Assembly: GCA_017510785.1 (NCBI GenBank)
Contig: JAFWMH010000024.1
Coordinates: 157,020-221,019, forward strand
Length of the DNA stretch: 64,000 bases
Direction: 5' to 3'
From: Atopobiaceae bacterium
GTDB taxonomy: Bacteria > Actinomycetota > Coriobacteriia > Coriobacteriales > Atopobiaceae
The notes beneath the pieces were generated by a model that did no database searches, had not been told where the DNA came from, and saw nothing but the letters and a program-made list of their open reading frames with translations. Shown in pieces: positions 35,101 through 42,469 of this stretch. Each line of letters begins with the position of its first letter. The first letter of the stretch is position 1. The position numbers were made by a program, and so were the translations under genes.

Positions 35101-38100
35101 AGTTTGTACCCAACAGGCTCTTCGCCGCGCTTGGCAAACGTCGTTTTGGTCTTTTGCACCGCAACGCTAAGGGAACCCGGCTTGTTTGCATCGGGAACAA
35201 CCGGGTGCGCTTCGTTCATCGAAATCGTTGCGGTAACATTCTTGCGCTTTCCACCGCCGGCTTCGGCACCGCGACATACGAGCTTCGGAGTGTTGCTTTC
35301 GCCATCCGTACCCTCCATCGCAGTTTTATCATCGTAATCCGCAAGCGTAATGCCCAGTGTCTGCGGTCCAACGGTATCGACTGTGAACTCCCTCAAAACC
35401 TTGGCATCGGGAACAGTGTTACCGAGCTGATCCTCGCCAAGCTTCAACTCAATCTTGTAATCTCCCTGCTCGCTGCACTCCACCTCGTATGTCCATGCGT
35501 CAGTTCCCTCAACAGGGGTCCATGCCGCAGCATCATACTCAAGGGGCGTACCATCGGGTCCCGTAACCAGCACGAGCGTACCACCGTTGTTCTCCTGTTC
35601 CGAGCCTTCATAGGGCTTGAAGTTCTCGTCTTCAACCGTGACGGTAACCATCACCTTTTTGGCGCCTTCCTTGCGCTTGTATACGTTGGAGAGGCTTCCC
35701 TTACCCGGCTCGCCGTTAACAACGATGCTTTCTTCGGTTGCGTTCGGCGCCGTGTTATCAACATCCACAACAAACTCTGTTGGCTCATCGGAGCCCTTGT
35801 TGCCCACGGCATCGGTTCCCGGCTTCACCGTTACAGTGTAGGAGCCTTCCTTGTTAAAGGTGATTTCCCTCGTCTTGGTAGGGCCATCACCAGCCCAGGA
35901 CTCCGAAACGGTGTAGTCCTCGCCACCTGCCCGGCCAGAGCCACGCTTTTTCGTTACGGTAATCTCACCCGTCTTCTCACCGACGTGCGCTTCGTCAAGC
36001 GTAACGACCACCGTGGGCTTGCTCTCCGCATTTTCCGTCTCGGAAAGCGCGAGCTTGGTGATTTTGTCGCCGTCCTTTTCCTCGACCTTGCCTTTGTAGG
36101 TTCCGTCCTTGGCAGCAAAACCCTTAATCACGGGACCTTCGGTATCCACCTCGATGGGTATACGCTGAACACCCGCGTCCTCACTCGTGTTCGCATTGCC
36201 CACGAGGTCCACGCCTGGCGTCATGACGACAGTATACGTACCGTCCTCCGTGAGCTCGACGGAATAGGTATGGTTGCCATCCGCGTCGACGCCCCAGGCA
36301 TCTTCGGACGTTGTTGCAGTAACGTCATTTCCCGCAGCGTCAGTTACCGTCACTTTCGTGCCGGTAGGTGCCGCCTCCGAATAGGGCACGAAGTGTTCCT
36401 CCGTCACCTTAAAGTCAAGAGTCACGCTCTGGTTATCGCCCGTGCGAGCGTACACGGTGCCCGCCGTATGATCTTCGCCATTAACTTTGAGGGGCTGGAA
36501 CACCGGTGCTGTCGCATCGAATTCTGCCGTCCACACGTCGTGCACGTCGACGGGAACGTCGCTGGCACTCGCTCCTTCAAGATGGAAGTCGTACGTGCCC
36601 TCGCTCGGCAGCTGTACGCTATGTTCCCATACCCCCTCTTTTCCATCTGTTCCAGGAACAAACGTCCAAGCCGCAATGTCGTCTATCGTTTGTTCCTGCA
36701 AAGGGTTCCCGTTTTTGTCTGTGCCCGAAACAACGAGTTTCACGTTCGTCGTTTTGTCGTTTTCCGCACCCGAAGCAAACCCGCTATCGAGCACGCGAAC
36801 GGTCACCTCGGCGGAACCGGACTCCGGAGCTGCCGTAACGAGCGTCTTGTCGGTAAGTACCTGATGCGTCTCGGTCGCATTCGATACAATGGTTGTGATT
36901 TCAGGCGCCTTTTGTTCAACCACTACATTGGTGTAATTATCCCCGAACAGATTTCCCGCTTTGTCCACAAGCGACACGGCTATGGTGTACGTTCCCTCTT
37001 CGTCGATGGGGAAGTAGGATGACGAGTCGTCACCATACTGGGACCATGGCGTGGAACTAACCTCTTGGCCATCCTTCGAAATCGTAACCTTCGATTCGTT
37101 TTGATCGAGAGACGAATCCGATGCGTTCAGCTCAAGGTATACGCCCTTGCCATTAAACAAGCCGCCGTTTTCGAGTGTTTTGCTGCCAATCTCCGCTATG
37201 TTGAGCACTGGCGCGGTGTTATCGATAATGAGTGCGTCGTTCGCCGTACCACTCTCGTCGGCACCAACGTACACGCTAGACTCGTTGCCCAACTGATCGA
37301 CAAGCGTCAAAGCGATGCCGAGCGGCCCTTCAGACAAGTTCTCCACCGTCGCCACGTACTTGTTTGCCCCTGTCGCCACAAAGCCATCGGTAGTAGTACT
37401 CGTAACTGCGACAGACGACGCACCCGCATCGAAGAGTACGTCTTCCACCTCGATTGAGAGGGTTTTGCCGTTTGCATTTATGTAGCGGGGATTGTCTGGC
37501 GTCAAATCATCGGGATTAAGTTCCACATCGCCAATCTTTATTTTCGGGCTAGCGGGAGCATCCGCATCTATGTGCAACTCCGACTCGAGCGAGGCGCCCT
37601 CCACCGTAGCGTCCTTATCCGTACCATCTTTGGTGTACTGCACACCAGAAATGCTAAATTCCTTATAGGTTCCGGTCGCATTAAATGTAAGCGTAAGGTC
37701 CTTCTTCCCCCGCTCCACCGCGAACGCATCGCCCTCGCCTTCGACTTGGGCACCATCGAGCCTGAGAGAGGCACCTTCGGGCAGCTTGCTCTCGTCGAAG
37801 GAGAACGTCACCTTAGTCCCCTTGGCATAGAATGTTGTTGCATTGTCCCCCGAACCAGCTTTGGCGTGCTTGCCATCCGGACTCGACGCCTCCACCCGCA
37901 GCGTTACCTGCTCTTCTTCTTGCTGCTCGCTACCCTCAGGCTGCTTTTCCGCGTCCTTCTTCTCGTCGTCCTTGGCAGGTGTTTCGCTCTTGGTGTCGTC
38001 GGAGCTGCTCTCTCCCTCGCTCTTCTCTGCTGCGCTCTTCTCTCCCGTACTCTTCCCTCCGGAGCTCTTCTCTCCGGAGCTCTTCGAGCCGCCATCACCC

Positions 38101-38618
38101 GTGCTCGCATCGCCTGCCGTGGTTTCGCCCTCGATTGAGTTTTGCGAACCGTCGTCAACGTCGTCTGCCTGCTCCTCGGAGCCTTCAGGCTCGCTCGGTT
38201 GCTCGTCGGAATCGCCAGCGTTATCGGAACCCTCTTCGGGCGCATCAGCATCCGTGCCGGCTTCGCCCTCGAGTACGTTGCCACCAGTCTCGCCGTCTTC
38301 TACACCCCCGGCATTTTCGTTGCCGTCGTCAGCAGCATCGCCTGACGTCCCGCCGGCGCCTCCGCCGGCATCGCCATCGAGCGTCGCCACCGCACTTCCA
38401 CTTCCACCGCCGTCGTCAGTGCCACTTGATCCCTCGAGCGATGTTTGGGCGCTCAAACCATTCGATTCCGCAAAAGCATAGTGCGGCGGCGTGGGAACAA
38501 GCGATGCCGCGAGGATAAGCGACATCGTGCCGTGCAGGACCTTACGGCCCGCCTCTTTTATTTGCTCCTCCAACGATCCCAGCGGAGGACGCTGCTCAGA
38601 TGTGGATGGCCTTACCAT
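29184..38618 (-). CDS. giant Ig-repeat membrane protein of cluster A
   Basis: 3144 residues, the largest gene in the window. An N-terminal signal-like helix (about residues 28-52, ending A-F-A-E-S) follows a charged start with R-P-P-L-G-S-L-E-E-Q. About 60-235 is acidic and Ser/Gly-rich, with short K-S-x-G-E repeats. Then come about 25 beta-sandwich modules of the bacterial Ig type, most closing with a V-D-N-T-x-P or V-D-K/T-T-A-P motif. Four related modules near 32.3-33.7 kb carry L-N-E-S-A-T-T-V-N-G. The last 350 residues are closely shared with the cluster B protein. A single helix (about 3098-3125) and R-R-R-K-D-A-A-E-P end it. The layout is an extracellular stalk of possibly 100 nm anchored by its C-terminus. 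A role as wall-spanning part of a secretion system is inference. Confidence 0.88.
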   Translation of the reverse strand: MVRPSTSEQRPPLGSLEEQIKEAGRKVLHGTMSLILAASLVPTPPHYAFAESNGLSAQTSLEGSSGTDDGGGSGSAVATLDGDAGGGAGGTSGDAADDGNENAGGVEDGETGGNVLEGEAGTDADAPEEGSDNAGDSDEQPSEPEGSEEQADDVDDGSQNSIEGETTAGDASTGDGGSKSSGEKSSGGKSTGEKSAAEKSEGESSSDDTKSETPAKDDEKKDAEKQPEGSEQQEEEQVTLRVEASSPDGKHAKAGSGDNATTFYAKGTKVTFSFDESKLPEGASLRLDGAQVEGEGDAFAVERGKKDLTLTFNATGTYKEFSISGVQYTKDGTDKDATVEGASLESELHIDADAPASPKIKIGDVELNPDDLTPDNPRYINANGKTLSIEVEDVLFDAGASSVAVTSTTTDGFVATGANKYVATVENLSEGPLGIALTLVDQLGNESSVYVGADESGTANDALIIDNTAPVLNIAEIGSKTLENGGLFNGKGVYLELNASDSSLDQNESKVTISKDGQEVSSTPWSQYGDDSSSYFPIDEEGTYTIAVSLVDKAGNLFGDNYTNVVVEQKAPEITTIVSNATETHQVLTDKTLVTAAPESGSAEVTVRVLDSGFASGAENDKTTNVKLVVSGTDKNGNPLQEQTIDDIAAWTFVPGTDGKEGVWEHSVQLPSEGTYDFHLEGASASDVPVDVHDVWTAEFDATAPVFQPLKVNGEDHTAGTVYARTGDNQSVTLDFKVTEEHFVPYSEAAPTGTKVTVTDAAGNDVTATTSEDAWGVDADGNHTYSVELTEDGTYTVVMTPGVDLVGNANTSEDAGVQRIPIEVDTEGPVIKGFAAKDGTYKGKVEEKDGDKITKLALSETENAESKPTVVVTLDEAHVGEKTGEITVTKKRGSGRAGGEDYTVSESWAGDGPTKTREITFNKEGSYTVTVKPGTDAVGNKGSDEPTEFVVDVDNTAPNATEESIVVNGEPGKGSLSNVYKRKEGAKKVMVTVTVEDENFKPYEGSEQENNGGTLVLVTGPDGTPLEYDAAAWTPVEGTDAWTYEVECSEQGDYKIELKLGEDQLGNTVPDAKVLREFTVDTVGPQTLGITLADYDDKTAMEGTDGESNTPKLVCRGAEAGGGKRKNVTATISMNEAHPVVPDANKPGSLSVAVQKTKTTFAKRGEEPVGYKLTWNSSHTEANIELLGEGTFTITAELNNDAMGNEPAGETRKLTQVVVVDNTGPVISGIDAIKYDRETAQQVPNPGTGTGTHLLCRGVGKPGAREGVEVEVTVDEVHPDDTQGPVAVVKVNGVARSDVSWEQVPGESVMKGKFTLEGEGTFKITATPSKDLLQNENNRAVSTTIEVDNTEPRLPTKDGQPDAIQIQGKASMQDADGHDMYTTAEKERNVTAAVTVNEPHRSKTADVAIVTVYAGANVGAPVASTEQCAIGDWGGSAPDWTKKITFKQDGTYTIQVVTGEDAVGNTGGAKQTKTIVVDTEPPSITGEFTGKELKVQGDDHGVHVGSNKKSLRYFSAPKDGVVKVKVSVKDAHFKEGDPGTHIVVTNGSGRELAPGASTYTAGEWQHDQNQHTITLEFPNGGTYKVTAVAGQDALGNPSDEKKSTCEFVVDNTDPRVSLSWDSSYQPKIYHDGGTKTAYYGQKAKIVAKIIDANLDESATKVNGVTLNKLIPNGVGTAVKDGITYRRSGNPVTGLSISMEYPDGRYDVPMVEAHDFATHVSVAQPLPDMVGCKQFVVDTLAPTTQLDWQEDSDKTPNGTALVETRGGAKKTAFYNHPVTAIATFKDANLNESATTVNAMPLSSIFNQGEQKTIGVVSYKREGNASSANGLRVSITYSEASDAAPTAAGVAPTAQAVDYVKLRSDKKVLLVADGPTQEEKRPYDQIIVDKTAPQVSLAWKDGIAPAQKGETQKGETVKGENPSKLIHYDAEVTAVTTIRELYLNESATTVNGIALTELFQNGANEVTRDGITYVRSGDAANEGLTIEITYSEGQYRVPTVHAVDYATNSMDATSLIPGYAELVVDKTNPQALLEWKKNSNGGDPTIKGRTGTSPEQVAYYDKSVTAIATIKETYLNEDETRVNGFVLSELFPNGVSEATRNLVKYVRSGDAASEGGLKIEITYPGGEHTFAVPTVHVVDYAQRNGDAKNLLDGHSKLVVDTIAPRISTNYEDLRDFSSLAGDARNFFNHDIDVEVTIEDAYLDISTVVLTGPDGENDVLPSDSITWSQGEPDANGVVKYTAVVHIGEADGDRFTPSVVVSDFAKNTSTNAADVKHLVVDKTAPSISVSVDHEPVSSGSYGGDAVHFFNQATSLVFTVKDIHELRYASVDDPDGQYSIASAESIQEGVKEGTVVVALVDGTQSGNDTEYDRLIKFRITDVAGNWREWTLDRQGNVQDERTGTDHYDTEALGGTGVADDHPEKLIQDLTAPHVELAGVTPGTYYNTPQVVRATVNEFNFGYLQAFDANRSIVFITKYEGNYTRAESSSTIAASQFVGERPVHTHDEEFASDGHYVIRAQFKDFAENLSNLAEIGEFTIDRTPPVITVTWDNHNAENGNHYKASRTATITVTEHNFNPLDFQIVTGGIIGGWSTVGDTHTITVLYSADGTYTLSVSGKDKAGNQAIAYNEPPFIIDTTMPQVSFKGVVQRYGVDEKGRPTRSYKGDIADDGVSPEGVQGEKVDQPREEVLQDHHAYNGVVRPIIVFRDDNSADGTLNYNARGVSYTVTDGGGNDVTSKFQSTESRGGINGPGNGEEFSFGDLGLVVDDEGNPVVDQNASSEGDTRYVYRPEMDGIYTMHAVMTDLAGNKAANDITFSVNRYGSTYVVEVIDPETGESMDIEQGIDGLNYHIVPNSPRIEVTEVNVSGSESEDDHQVRKEYANVPASIKAMSDAEALREARKAKGARPAGYRLTSGKDSNEAKDFGWSEYHYTIREGNFGMGSDSDHEDRGQGEYRVNVYSVDRATNDVGTDNYLDTGAYGEGDTQASIDSARRNAQVSFTLDEIAPTIEDVKLPGLLHVGSSYEASFYVNDVITDGDEVTIEVDGRRLGEGDFRRVSEANDGTGEYRFAINTNFLPFSPHSVKISVSDSHSGYEGHKPVTYESKVPFFVSILVPEIALVALVVSGVTAGVVYFRRRKDAAEPEMPGSYE

Positions 38619-38627
38619 GACATGCTC

Positions 38628-39188
38628 CTAACCAGCCGCAATGACTTCGCCAGAATTGATGGAGATAATGCTGCGCGTAACAACAAACGTCGACGATGCC
38701 CTGCCAAGGGCGCGCTCGACTTGCGTTGGCGCCTCATCACCCATCTGAATACGAGATTCAGGTTTACCATTTTTATAGTACCCGTCGGTGGACGTCACGA
38801 GCGTGGGAGCCTCGTCGGCCGCTTCATTTTCATTCGCATTTGAGCCTGTGGATACACGGGATACCTTACGCAACTTGGTATCCAATACCGTTTCGAGCTC
38901 GTCTTCCTTCGAGTCGGATGTTTTGACTTGTGCCTCGCGCACTTCGGCTCCCGCTGGCATCGTTCCCTCTGCCTTTGCTGGCGTACGCTTGCGCCTGCGT
39001 GCCGAAGAGCGCCGACTCGCACTTCCTTGCGACACGCCTCCCCGCTGACGCGCCTTTCCCGAAAGGTCGTCCATAACCCCACGGATGTCCTGCTTCACGT
39101 AGTACGCAATCGCAACGATTGCCAGCACTACCGCCAGCACAATAAACGCAATACCAGCGAAAAAGAGTATGGTTTGCAAACTCGGCAT
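38628..39188 (-). CDS. small single-pass protein of cluster A with APT motifs
   Basis: 186 residues. A membrane helix at about 7-29 is followed by Y-V-K-Q-D-I-R-G-V-M-D-D-L-S-G-K-A-R-Q-R, which recurs almost unchanged in the cluster B paralogue (58040-58411), then a basic stretch (R-R-R-K-R). The rest is disordered and cytoplasmic by the positive-inside rule, with D-E-A-P-T-L-V (T129) and D-E-A-P-T-Q-V-E (T155), the same motif as in the phosphatase tail and the zinc-ribbon/FHA protein. It ends G-E-V-I-A-A-G, again as in the paralogue. It sits between the kinase (3 bases) and the giant gene (9 bases). It could be a kinase substrate that recruits FHA proteins to the membrane. Confidence 0.85.
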   Translation of the reverse strand: MPSLQTILFFAGIAFIVLAVVLAIVAIAYYVKQDIRGVMDDLSGKARQRGGVSQGSASRRSSARRRKRTPAKAEGTMPAGAEVREAQVKTSDSKEDELETVLDTKLRKVSRVSTGSNANENEAADEAPTLVTSTDGYYKNGKPESRIQMGDEAPTQVERALGRASSTFVVTRSIISINSGEVIAAG

Positions 39189-39191
39189 GTG

Positions 39192-41093
39192 TTATCCCTC
39201 CTTTTCGTCGGTATTGGACGGCTGCACGAGGGCATTCTTGTAAACACGCGTTATGTTTGCGCGCGCGTCCTCCTCGCCATTGATGATTTCGTCGTACAAG
39301 AAGCCGGCAGCGTCGCGATTGACCTCCACAAACGACGCCTCGTTCTTTGTGTTTTCGCATACGGTCGTGAGCATTGCGTCCGCACGCTCCTTACTCACAC
39401 CCGCACGACGGAATCCCGTAAGATACGTGCTCGAGCTTACGGACTCGAAGGCAACCTGATAAATGCGCAGCTTTACGATGTCCTCCGAATCGGCGATGAG
39501 CGGCGCGGCGTCATCTGTGCCCACAATCGTTTCTTCCAGCGTGTTCCAGAACCTCTCGTAGTCATCGCTCGCGTCGGCGCCCTCGCGATTTGCCTTGGCC
39601 ACCGATTCGTAGAACGAGCCGAGAACCTCGTATCGCTCGGCGGCGTTTAACTCTTTATCGCTAAGCGACTCCGGGTGGCTTTTGGCTATTCTGAACCAAC
39701 GCATGGACTTCACTGCATTCTCGACGGCACCCTGACCCGTGGCCGCCTCTGTGGTGTTCTCGCCCGTGATGCTGCGCGCATCCATGTAGTCGTAGTACAC
39801 GAGATACAGTATGCCGACGTCGTAGCAAAGCTTGCCATATCCGGGATTCGATTCAAGCTGCTGACCGTACGTTTGCCAAAGCTCCGTCCAACGACGCGCT
39901 TCCGTAACGGTAAACAGACTGTCCGCTTCGTAGAGGTCGATGAGCTTTTCGAACGTCTCGATGTTAGCAGGATTGACCTCAATAGCGCGCGTGTACAGCT
40001 CCTCCGCCTCCGAGGAATCGGCGCTGCGAGTATGTATGCCTTCTTCCGAAACCTCAACCTGTGCGTTGCGCTCTTCGGTGCTTGCGACGCTCGCCTCGTG
40101 TATGAGGGTATCGTAGCTCGAATTGCGAACCGCATAGCTCAAGATGAGGCACAGCACGCCAACGAGCAAGACGACTCCCGAGGCGATTACACGAAGGCGA
40201 AAACCTCGAACCTTGCGACGTTGTGCTTCACGGTATTCCTCCGTTAGCTCCTCGTAGTGTTCGAGGTCATTGCGCATCTCGGCAACAGTTTGGTACCGAT
40301 TGGCCGGGTCGACCTGTGTAGCCCTTTGCAGAATGTGCTCCAGGCCTTCCGAAAGCTGTCCGTTCCACTCGCGAATCGGACGCATCTCGAATTCAATGAC
40401 CGATTTGCCCGTTTCGGTTTTACGTGTGCGCGGCGTGTGGCCAGTAACCAAAGAGTAGAGCGTCGCGCCCAACGCATAAATATCGGCTCGGGTGTCCACC
40501 GGCACGACGCGATGGATTTCCTTGTCTACCTGTTCCGGCGCGCCATAGCCGCCCGTACCAATTACGCGCGTATCGCTCGGCCCGGAAGGCAGCAGCTCCA
40601 TGGAGATGCCAAAATCGATGAGCTTTACCGAATCGTCGCCCCGCAACATGATGTTGGAGGGCTTCATGTCGCGATACACGACTGGTGCGGACAATCCATG
40701 CAAGTACTCGAGCACCTCGCACAGCTCGATGCCCCATTCGATTACGCGCTCCTGCTCGAATGGGGCACCCTGCTGACGCAACACCTTGTTGAGTGCCGTG
40801 CCGTCGATGAAGTCCATCACTACAAAAATCGACGCGCCGGTATCGATAATATCTACAACGCGAGGAATTGCCGGATGATCGAGGCGTTTAATGAAGTTGG
40901 CCTCGTCGATAATGGCTTGGCGGTTTGCGGCTCCTTGCGAACTAACCGCAGACGGCCGGAACTCCTTGATTGCCCACATCTTGTCGAGACGCTTGTCGCG
41001 ACCAAGCCACACGTACGACATCCCTCCGCGGCCGATGGAGGTAAGAATCTCGTACTTGTTATCGATTACACGACCGACGCCCGTCTCCGCCAT
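39192..41093 (-). CDS. transmembrane Ser/Thr protein kinase of cluster A
   Basis: 633 residues from the ATG at 41093 (TGATG overlap with the phosphatase stop; a GTG one codon earlier is possible). The kinase domain spans about 12-290: G-R-G-G-M-S loop, K43, E64, catalytic Y-R-D-M-K-P-S-N (D142, K144, N147), D-F-G at 160-162 and A-P-E-Q. The usual H of HRD is Y. A juxtamembrane basic stretch leads to a helix at about 301-322. The outside part (325-633) has no PASTA repeats; it is helical and TPR-like (L-Y-T-R-A-I-E-V-N-P-A-N-I-E). It probably phosphorylates the threonine motifs of its own cluster, with the adjacent PPM phosphatase as antagonist. Confidence 0.93.
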   Translation of the reverse strand: MAETGVGRVIDNKYEILTSIGRGGMSYVWLGRDKRLDKMWAIKEFRPSAVSSQGAANRQAIIDEANFIKRLDHPAIPRVVDIIDTGASIFVVMDFIDGTALNKVLRQQGAPFEQERVIEWGIELCEVLEYLHGLSAPVVYRDMKPSNIMLRGDDSVKLIDFGISMELLPSGPSDTRVIGTGGYGAPEQVDKEIHRVVPVDTRADIYALGATLYSLVTGHTPRTRKTETGKSVIEFEMRPIREWNGQLSEGLEHILQRATQVDPANRYQTVAEMRNDLEHYEELTEEYREAQRRKVRGFRLRVIASGVVLLVGVLCLILSYAVRNSSYDTLIHEASVASTEERNAQVEVSEEGIHTRSADSSEAEELYTRAIEVNPANIETFEKLIDLYEADSLFTVTEARRWTELWQTYGQQLESNPGYGKLCYDVGILYLVYYDYMDARSITGENTTEAATGQGAVENAVKSMRWFRIAKSHPESLSDKELNAAERYEVLGSFYESVAKANREGADASDDYERFWNTLEETIVGTDDAAPLIADSEDIVKLRIYQVAFESVSSSTYLTGFRRAGVSKERADAMLTTVCENTKNEASFVEVNRDAAGFLYDEIINGEEDARANITRVYKNALVQPSNTDEKEG

Positions 41094-42196
41094 CACGACT
41101 CATCCCTCTCAACACGCGTAGGAAGATCCGCGTCGTCGGGTTCCAGCATCGTCGGCGCGTCGTCGTCCGGTTCGACCATCGTCAGCGCGTCGTCGTCTTG
41201 GGGGTCCAGCATCGTCGGCGCGTCGTCCGGCTCGACCATCGTCGGCGCGTCGTCGCCATCCGGCTCTTCATCGTGAAGCATGGTGATGGGGTCGTCGTCC
41301 ACATCCACATCGCGTGCGACACGTGCCGCATCCGCGCCAAGCTCTTGCGCTCTGGCAGCCGGGCCTGCCACAGCTTGCGACGCAAGTTGCGAGGCAACCT
41401 GCCCGCGGCTTTCGAGCTCGGCCGAAACGCATACCACCGTGAGGTTATCGGTTTCTCCATGCGCAAGATCGTACTGCAGCATTTCACGACACGCTCGGTT
41501 CAGTGCGTCCTCATCGTGATGGTTCACGCCTTGGAAAAACGATGCCACTCCCACGTCTTCGGCCTTTCGATACGCGCCGTCGCATGCGAGCACAAACAAG
41601 TCGTTTGGCGTACATGTTCCACGATAAAACACTGGACGGAGTAGCCCCTCAGTACCCACGGATTGCAAAATAACGTGGCCTTGCTTGAAGTTCTTGGCTT
41701 CCTCGGGTTTCAATTCGCCTGACGCAAGCATCTTGTTGAGCAACGTTTGATCCACGGTAACCTGGCGAACACCACGCGGAGCAATTTGGTACAACCTGCA
41801 GTCGCCCACATGACCAACAATGTAGCGCCCCTCGCTCACCAGCATGCCCGTAAACGTGGTGCCCAGCTTTCCATGGTGCTCACGGCCATAGTTTTGTATC
41901 ACTTCGTTAAGATTATTGAGCAATACGCCCCACACCGTTTCGACCATATCGAAGTTGAGGGGCCGAGTTACGTCCATGTTCTGAAGAAGGGTTGGCAGCT
42001 CGTCGGTAAACCACTGGGCAAACCGATACGCTACAGTAGCGCTTGCAAGCTCGCCTGCCTGCAATCCTCCCACACCGTCGCACACAACCGCCATCAGCAC
42101 TTCACCAAAGGCCGTGTTGGCAACTTGAATGCAGCAAGCATCCTGATTGGTCCGTCGCTTCGAACCCTTATCGGTGCAAGCGGCAACATATGCCAT
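41093..42196 (-). CDS. PPM/PP2C Ser/Thr phosphatase with six-threonine acidic tail
   Basis: 367 residues from the ATG at 42196 (GGAG upstream); the start matches the paralogue (M-A-x-V-A-A-C). Residues 1-260 are a complete metal-dependent phosphatase: N-Q-D, V-V-C-D-G-V-G-G, G-T-T-F, V-G-H-V-G-D-C-R, A-C-D-G and E-T-D-N-L-T. An Ala/Arg linker leads to a tail (about 298-367) with six threonines in one motif: I-T-M-L (T305), A-P-T-M-V-E (T319), A-P-T-M-L-D (T328), A-L-T-M-V-E (T339), A-P-T-M-L-E (T349) and L-P-T-R-V-E (T360). Four have Asp or Glu at +3, the pTxxD-like form recognised by many FHA domains. The cluster B phosphatase lacks this tail. First gene of cluster A; overlaps the kinase. 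Confidence 0.93.
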   Translation of the reverse strand: MAYVAACTDKGSKRRTNQDACCIQVANTAFGEVLMAVVCDGVGGLQAGELASATVAYRFAQWFTDELPTLLQNMDVTRPLNFDMVETVWGVLLNNLNEVIQNYGREHHGKLGTTFTGMLVSEGRYIVGHVGDCRLYQIAPRGVRQVTVDQTLLNKMLASGELKPEEAKNFKQGHVILQSVGTEGLLRPVFYRGTCTPNDLFVLACDGAYRKAEDVGVASFFQGVNHHDEDALNRACREMLQYDLAHGETDNLTVVCVSAELESRGQVASQLASQAVAGPAARAQELGADAARVARDVDVDDDPITMLHDEEPDGDDAPTMVEPDDAPTMLDPQDDDALTMVEPDDDAPTMLEPDDADLPTRVERDES

Positions 42197-42412
42197 TGCA
42201 TGCTCCTTCCCCCGGACGTCGCAAACCCCTTGCATCTCCTTGCGACGCTTCCAACTCACAAACACAAAGCTATTCAAACTTGCTTACAGCTAAGTATATG
42301 GTACAGGAAAAGGTTATGTGGCTGAAACTTGTCTTTCGGTATACGGTCGTTTAAAGCATATTTGGCTTTGTTATATGCACATTCGGCCTGTTTCCCAACT
42401 ATTCTTTGGCAT

Positions 42413-42453
42413 CAAAAACCCGCCCCCGAAGCACGTACGTCGGGGGCGGGGTT
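42413..42453 (-). terminator. rho-independent terminator ending cluster B
   Basis: On the minus strand AACCCCGCCCCCG (42453-42441) pairs with CGGGGGCGGGTT, followed by TTTTT (down to 42413). It lies 17 bases after the stop of the last cluster B gene. It separates cluster B from cluster A, whose promoter must therefore lie in 42197-42412; a minus-strand TATACT at 42293-42298 is the best -10 candidate, without a clear -35. Confidence 0.92.
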
Positions 42454-42469
42454 CCAAAGAAATCAAACA

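Noticed and set aside
34860..37022. 720-codon open frame on the plus strand, opposite the cluster A giant gene
   Set aside because: Arg/His/Leu-rich translation without any domain, wholly antisense to a clear 3144-codon gene with repeats; similar shadows occur at 29004-30413, 32163-33839, 52776-53582 and 54423-55817.
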